NCBI RefSeq assembly: GCF_900115565.1
Contig: NZ_FOWW01000009.1
Span: 1-64,000 of the forward strand
Direction: 5' to 3'
DNA from: Amycolatopsis arida
Lineage (GTDB): Bacteria; Actinomycetota; Actinomycetes; Mycobacteriales; Pseudonocardiaceae
DNA: 64,000 nucleotides
Shown: positions 63,969 to 64,000 of the stretch, in pieces
Position numbering within the stretch: position 1 is the stretch's first letter
Layout: each line of letters opens with the position of its first letter
The notes under the pieces: model-generated
Told to the model about the DNA's origin: nothing
The model's input: only the letters and a program-made list of their open reading frames with translations
Database searches by the model: none
Program-made: the position numbers and the translations under genes

Positions 63969-64000
63969 GCCGACCTCGTAAGCTTGGGCCATTCGCGGGT

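Overview
The window is chromosomal DNA of a high-GC actinobacterium. Codon use (G/C in third positions, GTG starts, GTGA/ATGA overlaps) and gene content fit a Pseudonocardiaceae-like soil organism: a mycobacterial-type arsenate reductase, PspA/PspAA/PspAB/HtpX, MAB_1171c-family membrane proteins, DUF4383, and secreted chitinases. No genus can be fixed from the sequence alone. | Layout. 1-300: end of an rRNA operon (23S 3' end, 5S, strong terminator). 300-5000: a TetR-P450 pair with a long palindromic operator, a DUF4383 membrane protein and a secreted GH16 enzyme. 5000-16200: an FAD/Fe-S oxidoreductase divergent from a TPP-enzyme/mandelate-racemase-like pair, a GH15 enzyme, small envelope proteins, a phytoene-desaturase-like enzyme and a VKOR-like protein. 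16150-19730: two secreted GH18 chitinases behind DasR-like direct repeats, followed by a coupled, frameshifted membrane gene. 20400-23260: an arsenic island (arsM divergent from arsR-acr3-arsC, two ArsR-like palindromes between). 23260-29560: regulators, an MpaB-family enzyme, a lipase-like enzyme, and many gene relics. 29565-32534: release factor 3 divergent from a spermidine-synthase-like/MerR pair, with two matching MerR-type palindromes. 32544-42750: TetR/MFS, an ImmA/IrrE-MAB_1171c-serine hydrolase operon, two tandem ABC-F genes with a hairpin in a long leader, and an odd P450. 43064-45423: a second XRE-ImmA/IrrE-MAB_1171c locus, its last gene frameshifted. 46000-49800: cytidine deaminase and an HxlR/MFS/SGNH module. 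50368-52901: the pspA-pspAA-htpX-pspAB envelope-stress operon. 53640-58929: a copper island (relic TauE/SafE-cupredoxin gene, CopZ, CopA, MerR) that encloses a cyclodipeptide synthase. 59222-63861: a SigK/RskA-like locus with a molybdopterin oxidoreductase and a fasciclin lipoprotein. | The most interesting result is the cyclodipeptide synthase (54834-55553). Its residues match all six AlbC active-site positions examined, at a constant offset of ten. Its promoter carries the same 8-6-8 inverted repeat, at the same distance from a TTGAC -35 box, as the Cu(I)-ATPase promoter; a third copy lies at merR. This predicts metal-induced (probably copper-induced) cyclodipeptide synthesis. | A general caution: at least eight genes are broken by what look like single-base losses or gains in G/C runs, so some apparent pseudogenes may be assembly errors. 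True relics (AKR, MetE, NhaP, WYL, YihY, AlkZ-like fragments) also occur at island borders.
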